A stretch of 64,000 bases of DNA from Robiginitalea biformata HTCC2501 (lineage in GTDB: Bacteria; Bacteroidota; Bacteroidia; Flavobacteriales; Flavobacteriaceae), in NCBI RefSeq assembly GCF_000024125.1, contig NC_013222.1, positions 2,869,501-2,933,500 of the forward strand, read 5' to 3'. A program made the position numbers and the translations under genes. Below the pieces are notes generated by a model, which saw nothing but the letters and a program-made list of their open reading frames with translations, was not told the DNA's origin and made no database searches. Positions 16,676-27,226 of the stretch are shown here, piece by piece. Numbering within the stretch: position 1 is the first letter of the stretch; each line of letters opens with the position of its first letter.

Positions 16676-16739
16676 GATTTGGCGATTTGAAGATTTGAGG
16701 ATTTGAAGATTTGAGGATTTGAGGATTTGAGGATTTGAA
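16676..16739. repeat. tandem 8-bp repeat GATTTGRR, 8 units
   Basis: Eight consecutive units of GATTTG plus two purines (first unit GATTTGGC) run from 16676 to 16739, followed by a degenerate GATTCAAC. The array sits between the fadN- and fadA-like genes. Such arrays vary in copy number by slippage; this one is intergenic and on one side of a 165-base AT-rich stretch leading to the thiolase start. Confidence 0.9.
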
Positions 16740-16904
16740 GATTCAACTTTTCGAATTGAAACCTATAGAATTTGAAGACCTGAAAATTAAATCCATGAAC
16801 ACCGGGTAAATGAGTCCCGGATTAAAAATAAAAATGGGGGATGCGAGGCAGCATCCGGGATCACAACAACCGGATAGGCCCCTTCTGAAAAAAGCACCTG
16901 AATC

Positions 16905-18095
16905 ATGAGAACAGCATATATTGTTAAAGCATACCGGACAGCCGTGGGAAAGGCCCCCAGGGGTACCCTGCGTTTTAAGCGGCCCGATGAACTGGCTGCG
17001 GAAACCATCGCCTACCTCCTGGAGCGCGTGCCCGGCCTGGAGAAACAACGCATCGACGACGTAATTGTGGGCAATGCCATGCCCGAGGCCGAACAGGGTC
17101 TGAACATGGCGCGGCTGATTTCCCTGATGGGCCTGAAAATCGAGGACGTACCCGGAGTTACGGTGAACCGCTACTGCGCCTCCGGCCTGGAAACCATCGC
17201 CATCGCCACGGCCAAAATCCAGAGCGGCATGGCCAACTGCATCCTCGCCGGGGGAGCCGAAAGCATGAGTTACATCCCCATGGGGGGCTACAAACCCGTC
17301 CCGGACTACGGGCTGGCCAAGGCCGGCCATGAAGATTATTATTGGGGAATGGGGCTGACGGCCGAAGCTGTTGCCAAACAATACAAGGTATCCCGGGAAG
17401 ATCAGGATGCCTTCGCCTACGAGTCCCACCAGAAAGCCCTGAAGGCGCAAAAGGAGAAGCGGTTTGAATCCCAGATCGTCCCGATTGAGATAGACCACAC
17501 CTATGTAAATGAGGCCGGGAAGAAGACCACCCGTCAATACGCCGTGGATACGGACGAAGGGCCCCGGGCGGATACGTCCAAAGAAGCATTGGCCCGTTTG
17601 CGGCCCGTTTTTGCAGAAGGAGGCAGTGTAACGGCGGGAAATTCCTCCCAAATGAGCGACGGGGCCGCCTTTACCCTGGTGATGAGCGAGGAGATGGTGA
17701 AGGAACTCGGCCTTGAACCCATTGCCCGCCTGGTAAATTACGCCGCCGTCGGGGTGGAACCCCGGATCATGGGGATTGGCCCGGTGAAGGCCATTCCCAA
17801 GGCGCTAGGGCTGGCCGGAATAAAACAGGACCAGCTGGAGCTCATCGAGCTGAACGAGGCCTTTGCCTCACAATCCCTGGCGGTAATCCGCGAACTCGGG
17901 CTGGACCCGGATCGGGTGAACGTCAATGGGGGAGCCATTGCCCTGGGCCACCCGCTGGGCTGTACGGGGGCGAAACTATCCGTCCAGCTATTCGACGAAA
18001 TGCGCTTGCGCAACCTGCAGGGAAAATACGGCATGGTGACCATGTGCGTGGGAACCGGGCAAGGGGCAGCCGGGGTATTTGAATTCCTATCCTGA
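16905..18095 (+). CDS. fadA: acetyl-CoA C-acyltransferase (3-ketoacyl-CoA thiolase)
   Basis: 396 residues, full thiolase length. It cleaves 3-ketoacyl-CoA with CoA to acetyl-CoA and a shortened acyl-CoA. The catalytic triad is intact: Cys91 (NRYCASGL), His349 ([11 protein letters not shown]) and Cys381 (MCVGTGQG). The position between fadN- and fadE-like genes supports a degradative (thiolase I) role rather than biosynthetic acetoacetyl-CoA formation. Seventeen bases separate it from the acyl-CoA dehydrogenase gene. Confidence 0.95.
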   Translation: MRTAYIVKAYRTAVGKAPRGTLRFKRPDELAAETIAYLLERVPGLEKQRIDDVIVGNAMPEAEQGLNMARLISLMGLKIEDVPGVTVNRYCASGLETIAIATAKIQSGMANCILAGGAESMSYIPMGGYKPVPDYGLAKAGHEDYYWGMGLTAEAVAKQYKVSREDQDAFAYESHQKALKAQKEKRFESQIVPIEIDHTYVNEAGKKTTRQYAVDTDEGPRADTSKEALARLRPVFAEGGSVTAGNSSQMSDGAAFTLVMSEEMVKELGLEPIARLVNYAAVGVEPRIMGIGPVKAIPKALGLAGIKQDQLELIELNEAFASQSLAVIRELGLDPDRVNVNGGAIALGHPLGCTGAKLSVQLFDEMRLRNLQGKYGMVTMCVGTGQGAAGVFEFLS

Positions 18096-18112
18096 ATCTA
18101 AAAAAACAAAAA

Positions 18113-19924
18113 ATGAGTACCCAAACCGAAGAAAAAGAAATCCTGCGCGGCGGCCAGTTCCTGGTAAAGGAAACTGCCTGTGAAGACGTCTTCACCCTCG
18201 AGGACCTGAACGAAGAACAACGTATGATGCGCGAGAGCACGGTAGAATTCGTGGATCGCGAACTCTGGGCGCACTGGGAGCGATTTGAGCAAAAGGATTA
18301 CGCCTATACGGAGCAATGCATGCGGAAGGCCGGGGAGCTCGGTTTTCTGAGCATCGCAGTGCCCGAGGAGTACGGGGGCATGGGCATGGGCTTTGTAAGC
18401 ACCATGCTGGTCTGCGATTACATATCCGGGGCCACCGGTTCCTACAGCACCGCTTTCGGCGCCCATACGGGGATCGGTACCCTGCCGATTACGCTCTACG
18501 GAACGGAGGAGCAAAAAAAGAAGTATGTACCCAAACTCGCCAGCGGCGAATGGTTTGGTGCCTACTGCCTCACCGAACCAGGTGCCGGCTCGGACGCGAA
18601 CTCCGGGAAGACGAAAGCGGTTTTGTCGGAAGACGGGAAGCACTACCTGATCAGCGGGCAGAAGATGTGGATTTCCAACGCGGGTTTCTGCAACCTGTTT
18701 ATCGTTTTTGCAAGGATTGAAGACGATAAGTATATCACAGGATTCATTGTGGAGAATGACCCGGAAAATGGGATTTCCCTGGGGGATGAAGAGAAAAAGC
18801 TCGGGATCCACTCCTCCTCTACCCGGCAGGTCTTTTTCAACGAAACCAAGGTACCGGTGGAAAACATGCTGTCGGAGCGCGGTAATGGGTTTAAAATTGC
18901 CATGAATGCCTTGAACGTGGGGCGGATTAAGCTGGCGGCTGCCTGCCTGGAGGCCCAGCGCCGCGTGACAGACGAAGCCGTGCGCTATGCCGGGGAACGC
19001 AAGCAGTTTAAAACTGCGATAATCAATTTCGGGGCGATTAAATCCAAGATCGCCACCATGGCGACGAACGCCTATGTGGGCGAAGCGGCCTGCTACCGGG
19101 CAGCCAAAAATATCGAAGACCGGATCGCTCTGAGGGTGGCCGCGGGGAATTCCCATGCCGAAGCCGAGCTCAAGGGAGTGGAAGAATACGCCATCGAATG
19201 CTCCATCCTCAAGGTGGCCGTTTCCGAAGACGTCCAGGAGACCACGGACGAGGGCATCCAGATTTTCGGGGGGATGGGCTTCAGCGCAGACACCCCCATG
19301 GAGTCTGCCTGGCGGGATGCCCGGATTTCCCGGATTTACGAGGGGACGAATGAGATCAACCGGATGCTGGCGGTGGGCATGCTGGTAAAAAAGGCGATGA
19401 AGGGACATGTGGACCTGCTTGGACCGGCAACCGCGGTCGGGGAGGAACTTCTGGGGATCCCCTCCTTTGAAGCCCCGGATTACAGCGAGTTGTTCGCTGA
19501 GGAGAAGGACCTGATCGCCCGGCTTAAAAAGGTATTCCTGATGATTGCGGGTAAGGCGGTACAGACCTTCGGCACGGAACTCGAAGAGCACCAGCAGGTA
19601 TTGATGGCCGCCGCGGATATCCTTATCCAGGTCTACATGGCCGAATCCGCAGTCCTCAGGGCAGAAAAGAACGCCAAACGCCAAGGGGAAGACGCCCAGG
19701 CCGCACAAATCGCCATGGCCCGGCTGAACCTGTACGAAGCCGTGGACATCGTGATCCGGCGCGGGAAGGAAGCCATCGTCTCATTTACCGAAGGGGATGA
19801 GCAACGCATGATGCTGATGGGCCTCAAACGCTTTACAAAATATACCAATCAACCCAATGTCGCCGCCCTGCGAGAACTGATCGCGGATAAAGTGGCGGAG
19901 TCAGGCGGGTATAACTTTGACTAA
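18113..19924 (+). CDS. fadE: acyl-CoA dehydrogenase (FadE-like)
   Basis: 603 residues, longer than typical 380-residue acyl-CoA dehydrogenases and close to Bacillus FadE and VLCAD-type enzymes with an extra C-terminal domain. It performs the first oxidation of beta-oxidation using FAD and passes electrons to ETF. Seen: the CLTEPGAGSDA and MWISNAG FAD/substrate motifs, the QIFGGMGFSADTPMESAWRDAR segment and the catalytic-type Glu410 in RIYEGTNEI. The leader is A-rich (CTAAAAAAACAAAAA), as is usual in this phylum. It is the last gene of the fad operon, with a strong terminator 32 bases after its stop. Confidence 0.95.
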   Translation: MSTQTEEKEILRGGQFLVKETACEDVFTLEDLNEEQRMMRESTVEFVDRELWAHWERFEQKDYAYTEQCMRKAGELGFLSIAVPEEYGGMGMGFVSTMLVCDYISGATGSYSTAFGAHTGIGTLPITLYGTEEQKKKYVPKLASGEWFGAYCLTEPGAGSDANSGKTKAVLSEDGKHYLISGQKMWISNAGFCNLFIVFARIEDDKYITGFIVENDPENGISLGDEEKKLGIHSSSTRQVFFNETKVPVENMLSERGNGFKIAMNALNVGRIKLAAACLEAQRRVTDEAVRYAGERKQFKTAIINFGAIKSKIATMATNAYVGEAACYRAAKNIEDRIALRVAAGNSHAEAELKGVEEYAIECSILKVAVSEDVQETTDEGIQIFGGMGFSADTPMESAWRDARISRIYEGTNEINRMLAVGMLVKKAMKGHVDLLGPATAVGEELLGIPSFEAPDYSELFAEEKDLIARLKKVFLMIAGKAVQTFGTELEEHQQVLMAAADILIQVYMAESAVLRAEKNAKRQGEDAQAAQIAMARLNLYEAVDIVIRRGKEAIVSFTEGDEQRMMLMGLKRFTKYTNQPNVAALRELIADKVAESGGYNFD

Positions 19925-19956
19925 TTCAAGTAGCACCTTTTGAGACAGAGGTGAGG

Positions 19957-19986
19957 CCGCCTTCCGCAAGGGAGGCGGTTTTTTTT
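19957..19986 (+). terminator. strong intrinsic terminator of the fad operon
   Basis: Nine-base stem CCGCCTTCC (19957-19965) and GGGAGGCGG (19970-19978), one G-T pair, closed by a GCAA tetraloop and followed by eight T residues. Confidence 0.95.
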
Positions 19987-20009
19987 CGCGCCTCCCTGTT
20001 CCCTTTTGT

Positions 20010-20040
20010 TTTGCCATGTGCGTCTGCCAAACTACTTTTA
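20010..20040 (+). promoter_or_regulatory. promoter abutting the PLP decarboxylase start
   Basis: TTTG (20010-20013), 19-base spacer, TACTTTTA (20033-20040). The ATG is only four bases further on, so the transcript may be leaderless. Confidence 0.55.
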
Positions 20041-20044
20041 GCCC

Positions 20045-21469
20045 ATGGCAAAGTCGCTTTTGGAACGGGCCTACGACCCGGAGGCATTCAGGGAGCTCGG
20101 AAAATCCCTGGTAGATACGCTGGCAGGGCATTTGCACGCAGCGCAAAACGGCCGGGGGAAGGTACTGGATTACCGGGATGCCGCAGACGAACTGGCATTC
20201 TGGAAATCATTTCCCGAAAAAAACAGCAGCTTCGCGGCCTGGACGGAGGAAGTACTGCGGCATACAACCCAGGTGCACCATCCGCGCTATATGGGTCATC
20301 AGGTAGCCCCTCCCCTTCCCCTGGCCTCCCTGGCGGCACTCCTGGGGGAATTCCTGAACAACGGCATGGCAGTTTACGAGATGGGGATGGCCCCGACGGC
20401 CATGGAACGCCTGGTTACCGACTGGCTTTGTGACCGGGCCGGGTTTGGCCCGGATGCGCGCGGATTCCTCACTTCGGGCGGGACCCTGGCCAACCTGACC
20501 GCCCTGCTGGCAGCCCGCCGCGCAAGGGGAAGGGACGATGTATGGAACCGGGGATACTCGGGGCGCCAGGCCATACTGGTCGGGGAGGCAGCCCACTATT
20601 GCATCGATCGGGCGGCCCGTATCATGGGCATGGGGCGTCAGGGGGTGATCCGGGTTCCCGTAGATGCCGGCTACCGGATGCGGACGGACGAGCTTCACCG
20701 GTTGTACAACCAGGCCCTCGCGGACGGGCTGGAACCCATCGCCCTGGTTGGCAGTGCCCCGTCCACCGCCACGGGCAGTTATGACCCGATCGAGGAGTTG
20801 GCGGACTTTTGCACCTCCCGGGACCTATGGCTCCATATCGACGGGGCCCACGGGGGTTCTGCCCTCCTCTCCGAAAAGTACCGGGGGTTGATGCGCGGCG
20901 TCCACCGGGCGGATTCCCTGGTCATTGACGGCCACAAGATGCTGGGTCTTCCCGTGCTTACCACCGCCCTGCTGTTCCGCAAGGGCAGCGTGTCCTACAC
21001 CACATTCAGCCAGGAGGCCGAATACCTGCTCACCGAAACGCAGGAGGAAGATTGGTACAACCTGGCCAAGCGTACTTTTGAATGCACCAAACTCACCAGT
21101 GCATTTTGCTGGCATGCGGTAATCAGCCAATACGGGGAATCCGTATTCCCCGCCTACCTGGACCGGCAATACGATCTGGCCCGGGAATTTGCCGGGATGA
21201 TCCGCCAGCGCCCGAACTGGGAACTCGCGGTCTCCCCCCAATCCAATATCGTCTGTTTTCGATGGGTACCCCCGGGGGCCGGGAAGGAGGTCTGCAATGA
21301 AATAAACGCGCGGATCCGAGGCGAAATCCTCAAGGAGGGAAGATTCTATATCGTCCAGACGCAGCTGAACGGGTTGACTTTTCTGCGCACGAGCCTGATG
21401 AACCCGTTTACGACCCGGGAGCATCTCGAAGAGTTGCTGGAAACCTGCGAAAAATACGGGGAGGCTTAG
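20045..21469 (+). CDS. PLP-dependent amino-acid decarboxylase (group II)
   Basis: 474 residues, typical for aromatic-L-amino-acid / diaminobutyrate / sulfinoalanine decarboxylase relatives. The PLP-binding lysine is Lys298 in DGHKMLGLP (usual form HKW), preceded by the HIDGAHGGSALLS segment containing the PLP-contacting aspartate. The GFLTSGGTLANLTAL motif near residue 140 is also standard. The actual amino acid is not deducible; glutamate decarboxylase is less likely. Its stop overlaps the stop of the convergent GH15 gene (21466-21469), so neither gene has a terminator between them. Confidence 0.85.
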   Translation: MAKSLLERAYDPEAFRELGKSLVDTLAGHLHAAQNGRGKVLDYRDAADELAFWKSFPEKNSSFAAWTEEVLRHTTQVHHPRYMGHQVAPPLPLASLAALLGEFLNNGMAVYEMGMAPTAMERLVTDWLCDRAGFGPDARGFLTSGGTLANLTALLAARRARGRDDVWNRGYSGRQAILVGEAAHYCIDRAARIMGMGRQGVIRVPVDAGYRMRTDELHRLYNQALADGLEPIALVGSAPSTATGSYDPIEELADFCTSRDLWLHIDGAHGGSALLSEKYRGLMRGVHRADSLVIDGHKMLGLPVLTTALLFRKGSVSYTTFSQEAEYLLTETQEEDWYNLAKRTFECTKLTSAFCWHAVISQYGESVFPAYLDRQYDLAREFAGMIRQRPNWELAVSPQSNIVCFRWVPPGAGKEVCNEINARIRGEILKEGRFYIVQTQLNGLTFLRTSLMNPFTTREHLEELLETCEKYGEA

Positions 21470-23268
21470 CTTTGCATCGTCTCCAGGACCCGTTCCACGG
21501 AATCCTTGCGGGAGAAATTGATGGCGCACTCAATCAGGGCCAGGTGGGAATACGCCTGGGGAAAATTCCCCAGCAGCCGTTTGGATTTAAAATCGATGTC
21601 TTCGCTGAAGAGCCCCAGATGGTTGCTGTAGGATAGCAACTGGTCAAAGAGTTCCCGGGCCCGATCCTCCTCCCCGATTTTAAACAGGCTGTTGATGAAC
21701 CAGAACGTACAAATGGTAAAGGAAGACGAAGGCAGCCCAAAATCGTCTTCGTTCCGGTAGCGGTACAGGAGGCCTTCATGGCTCAGGTGGGTTTCGACGG
21801 CCTTCACCGTGCTGACAAATTTCGGGTCGCGGGCATGGATAAACCCATAACTCTCCATAAGCAGGACGGATGCATCCATGTGGAACGACCCGTAGGATTG
21901 GGTAAAGGCCTGCACCTCCTCGTTCCAGGCGTTTTCGTGGATATCGCGCTTGATTTCTTGTTCCAGGGCCGTCCACCGTTCAATTTTCCGCTGCTTGCGG
22001 AAGATCCGGGCAATTTTTATGGCCCGGTCGATTGCCACCCAGCACAGCACTTTGGAAAAGGTAAAGTGCCGGTCTTCCGTCCGGAATTCCCAGATGCCCT
22101 TATCGGGCTCCTTCCAGTGTTTTTGTACGATCCATACAATCCCCTTGGTGAGCGTCCAGAGTTCCTCCCCGTGCTCCAGGTCGTTCTTAAAACGCACGAG
22201 CTGGGCGTAGATCACATCCATCAGGATGCCGTAGATGTCGTTTTGCCGCTGTTTATAGGCCGCATTGCCCACGCGGACCGGCCGGGAGCCTTCATACCCG
22301 TCCAGGTGGTCCAGGGTAATTTCCGTGAGCCGTTTCTCCTTGTTGATCCCGTACATGATCTGGAGTTTTTCGTCCTTATCGGGGATCAGGTCGACGATAA
22401 AGCGCAAATATCGCCGGGCGACATTCTTATGACCCAGTTCGCTCACCACCTTCACCACCATGGAAGCATCCCGGATCCAGCAGAACCGGTAATCCCAATT
22501 CCGCGTTTCCCCTATGGTTTCGGGCAGGGAGGTCGTGGCCGCGGCCAGGATGGCTCCCGAACGGTCATAGCTCAGGAGTTTCAGCGTCACCGCCGAGCGC
22601 TGGATCTGGTCGTTGTATTCCCGGTAAAGCGGTGTCTGATTGCTCCAGTTGAGCCAGTACACCTTGGTGCGTTCCAGCTCCAGGTACATGCGTTTGGTGG
22701 TGGGCTTGAACAGTTTTTCGTTATAGGAAAGGAGAAAAAACCCATCCTTTTTTAATTCCAGGGGGCGCCCTTCCATCACCGCGTTCTTGTTGAAGGAGGT
22801 GTAGAGGAAAACCGTATCGTACTTCTCCCCTTTGTTTACGCTGGCGATAAAACTCTTTTTGATAAAGGTTTCAGTTAGCCCCAACCCGTATTCCAGTTTC
22901 GGGTCGTAGGATACGGAGAAGACCGGGCGGCCCTTGATGTGCCGGATGTAGCGGATAATTTCCGGCGGAGCGTGATAGGTGCCATTTTCTTTGTGATACC
23001 GCGGCATAAAATCGCGGACTTCAAAGATATTGTCCCCGTCGGCATACCGGGTAATCAGCAGGGCGGTATCTTTCTTGTACCGCTGGGAGACCTCGTACTC
23101 AGGGCCTGTATTGATGGAGAAACTGCCCCCTTTGTTTTTATCCAGGATTTTGGCGAATACGGAAGAGGAATCAAATTCCGGCAGGCAGCACCAATCCAGG
23201 GAGCCGTTTTTCGAAACCAGGGCCGCCGAGCGGCAATTTCCGATAATTCCGTAATCCAGGTTATCCAT
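21466..23268 (-). CDS. glycoside hydrolase family 15 protein (glucoamylase or trehalase type)
   Basis: 600 residues, the standard length for bacterial GH15 proteins of the N-terminal beta-sandwich plus (alpha/alpha)6 barrel type. Seen: the N-terminal DYGIIGNCRSAALVSKNGSLDWCCLPEFD block, NWDYRFCWIRDASM, and a DDFGLPSSSFTICTFWF segment near the C-terminus. There is no signal peptide, so it acts in the cytoplasm. Divergent arrangement with the trehalose-6-phosphate synthase/phosphatase gene suggests that it hydrolyses trehalose or an internal alpha-glucan; some GH15 members are trehalases. Substrate is inference. Confidence 0.9.
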   Translation of the reverse strand: MDNLDYGIIGNCRSAALVSKNGSLDWCCLPEFDSSSVFAKILDKNKGGSFSINTGPEYEVSQRYKKDTALLITRYADGDNIFEVRDFMPRYHKENGTYHAPPEIIRYIRHIKGRPVFSVSYDPKLEYGLGLTETFIKKSFIASVNKGEKYDTVFLYTSFNKNAVMEGRPLELKKDGFFLLSYNEKLFKPTTKRMYLELERTKVYWLNWSNQTPLYREYNDQIQRSAVTLKLLSYDRSGAILAAATTSLPETIGETRNWDYRFCWIRDASMVVKVVSELGHKNVARRYLRFIVDLIPDKDEKLQIMYGINKEKRLTEITLDHLDGYEGSRPVRVGNAAYKQRQNDIYGILMDVIYAQLVRFKNDLEHGEELWTLTKGIVWIVQKHWKEPDKGIWEFRTEDRHFTFSKVLCWVAIDRAIKIARIFRKQRKIERWTALEQEIKRDIHENAWNEEVQAFTQSYGSFHMDASVLLMESYGFIHARDPKFVSTVKAVETHLSHEGLLYRYRNEDDFGLPSSSFTICTFWFINSLFKIGEEDRARELFDQLLSYSNHLGLFSEDIDFKSKRLLGNFPQAYSHLALIECAINFSRKDSVERVLETMQS

Positions 23269-23369
23269 ATGTTGCAGATTCTCTAAAAGTCCCCAATTTA
23301 TTGGTTAAGCGATGCAATTTGACGAAATTTAGACAAACAGCGAGCGAAAAAGGTTAAAATCCACAAAAT

Positions 23370-25580
<2,211 letters not shown>

Positions 25581-25613
25581 ATTCGGGCCGTGCTTTTGCA
25601 GCCTGCAATACAA

Positions 25614-26561
25614 ATGAAACCTGCGATGAAAATAAAATTGCCGCTCATGCCGGGGGCCGGAAGGCCCAATACGCGAAGACGCATAAAGCAACCGCTCCGG
25701 GCCTTACTCGCCGGGGCGGCCCTGGTTTTAGGTAGTTCGCCGGCCTACCCCCAGGCGGAATCCGAAATCTTCCTGGCCCCGCTGTCCAGGGGCGAGACGG
25801 GCTGGACGCTGGGTACGGCCAGGAACATCTCCCAAAACCCGGGGTACGACAACCAACCCGCATTTTATTCCGCGGGGTTGCTCCTGTATTCCGGCACCCG
25901 GGAAGGACAAACCGACATCGCCAGTTACGACCTGCAGCAGGCCACCCGCCAATGGGTATCCGATACCCCGGGGGGAGGGGAATATTCGCCCCTGAAAATC
26001 CCCGGGCGCGCGGCGGTTTCCGCCATCCGGCTGGACACCAGCGGCCTGCAACGCCTCTACGCCTACCCCATGGGGGCCGGCGAAACGGAGATGTTGCTGG
26101 AAGGCCTCAAGGTCGGCTACCACGCATGGTTCGGGCCCGACCTGCTGGTTTGCACGGTATTGGTGGAAGACCGGATGGACCTGGTAGTTGCCTCCCTGCC
26201 CGATAATTCCCGATACACCTACCAAAAAGGCGTGGGCCGGTCGTTACACAAAATCCCCGATACCCAGCGTATCAGTTACACTACCGTGATGGCAGACCTG
26301 CAAGGGATAAAATGGATGGACCCCCTGTCGGGGGCAACCGGGGAGATTGCCCCGCTGCCGGACGGGGTACAGGACTATTGCTGGCTCCCGGACGGCAGCC
26401 TGATTTGCGGGAGCGGCAACCGGATCCTCCGCCTCCAACCCGGCCCGGGGGCCAGGTGGCAAACGCTCTGGGAATCCGACGATGCAGCCGTGGGCACGAT
26501 CACCCGTCTGGCGGTGAGTCCCGACAGCCGGCATGTGGCCTTTGCCGCCCATCCGGAATAG
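25614..26561 (+). CDS. exported TolB/WD40-like beta-propeller protein
   Basis: 315 residues from the ATG at 25614; ATG 25626 is also possible, and a GTG at 25590 would only extend the basic N-terminus. An n-region rich in Arg/Lys and hydrophobic core (LLAGAALVLGSSPAYPQA) indicate a signal peptide. The mature part has repeated PD40-type blades such as YDNQPAFYSAGLLLYSG and TRLAVSPDSRHVAFAAHPE. It lies 33 bases after the trehalose gene on the same strand. Such proteins bind partners in the periplasm; function unknown. The propeller looks short, with the last blade ending at the stop. Confidence 0.65.
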   Translation: MKPAMKIKLPLMPGAGRPNTRRRIKQPLRALLAGAALVLGSSPAYPQAESEIFLAPLSRGETGWTLGTARNISQNPGYDNQPAFYSAGLLLYSGTREGQTDIASYDLQQATRQWVSDTPGGGEYSPLKIPGRAAVSAIRLDTSGLQRLYAYPMGAGETEMLLEGLKVGYHAWFGPDLLVCTVLVEDRMDLVVASLPDNSRYTYQKGVGRSLHKIPDTQRISYTTVMADLQGIKWMDPLSGATGEIAPLPDGVQDYCWLPDGSLICGSGNRILRLQPGPGARWQTLWESDDAAVGTITRLAVSPDSRHVAFAAHPE

Positions 26562-26592
26562 TTGGAAATCCGTAGTGAATTAACTACTTTCA
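26562..26592 (+). promoter_or_regulatory. weak promoter abutting the TMEM175-like gene
   Basis: TTG (26562-26564), 20-base spacer, TACTTTCA (26585-26592), followed after four bases by the GTG start. The -7 element deviates from TAnnTTTG at its last two bases. Confidence 0.35.
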
Positions 26593-26596
26593 ACAG

Positions 26597-27226
26597 GTGA
26601 AATTCCAGCACAACACCAACCGCCTTGAAGCTTTCAGCGACGGGGTTTTAGCCTTTGCCGCCACCCTGCTTGTGGTCGGCTTTGAATGGGACGGAGACTT
26701 CCGGGTACTCGAGTCACAGGGTACCAGTTTCCTGGCCTTTGCTGCCAGTTTTTTTGTACTGGTCGCATTCTGGTGGGTCCATTACAACTACTTCCGGCGG
26801 TCCGGCTATGTCGACAACTGGATCATCGCGGTCAATACCGTGCTGTTGTTTGTAATCCTCTATTATGTTTTCCCTCTGAAATCCCTGGTGAATTCCTTTA
26901 TGGGACAGGAGCGGATTACCATGGAAGGGCTTTCCAACCTGTTCCGCATGTACAGCCTGGGTTTTGCCTTAATTTTCCTGTGCTTCGCCGCGATGTATTT
27001 TAGGTCTTATAAGAAATTGCGCGCCGTGGAACCCTCTCTTGTCAGCCTGTTCTATGCAAGGCATTTCACCATTTTCGTGCTGATAGGGGTCCTGTCCATG
27101 GTCCTCGCAACCCTGCAGGCCGGAGTGCAAATCGGCCTGCCCGGGTTTATATATGCCCTGCTTGGCCCCCTGTGTTTCTGGCACGCCCAATGGTTTAAAC
27201 GCAAATACAAAGATATCGATCAATGA
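26597..27226 (+). CDS. TMEM175-family (DUF1211) membrane protein, putative K+ channel
   Basis: 209 residues starting at GTG 26597; no other start precedes the conserved first helix. The first membrane helix carries the family signature R-L-E-A-FSDGVLAFA (FSDG at 13-16), the motif of bacterial TMEM175 potassium channels. About six hydrophobic helices follow, matching one six-helix repeat that assembles as a tetramer. Predicted role is potassium leak across the inner membrane. Its last four bases overlap the start of the M28 peptidase gene (ATGA, 27223-27226). Confidence 0.85.
   Translation: MKFQHNTNRLEAFSDGVLAFAATLLVVGFEWDGDFRVLESQGTSFLAFAASFFVLVAFWWVHYNYFRRSGYVDNWIIAVNTVLLFVILYYVFPLKSLVNSFMGQERITMEGLSNLFRMYSLGFALIFLCFAAMYFRSYKKLRAVEPSLVSLFYARHFTIFVLIGVLSMVLATLQAGVQIGLPGFIYALLGPLCFWHAQWFKRKYKDIDQ

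Noticed and set aside
16676..16739. CRISPR-like repeat
   Set aside because: The 8-base units are contiguous with no spacers, so it is a simple tandem array.
18098..19708. 536-codon open frame antisense to the acyl-CoA dehydrogenase gene
   Set aside because: Shadow of the real gene; no domain and no start context.
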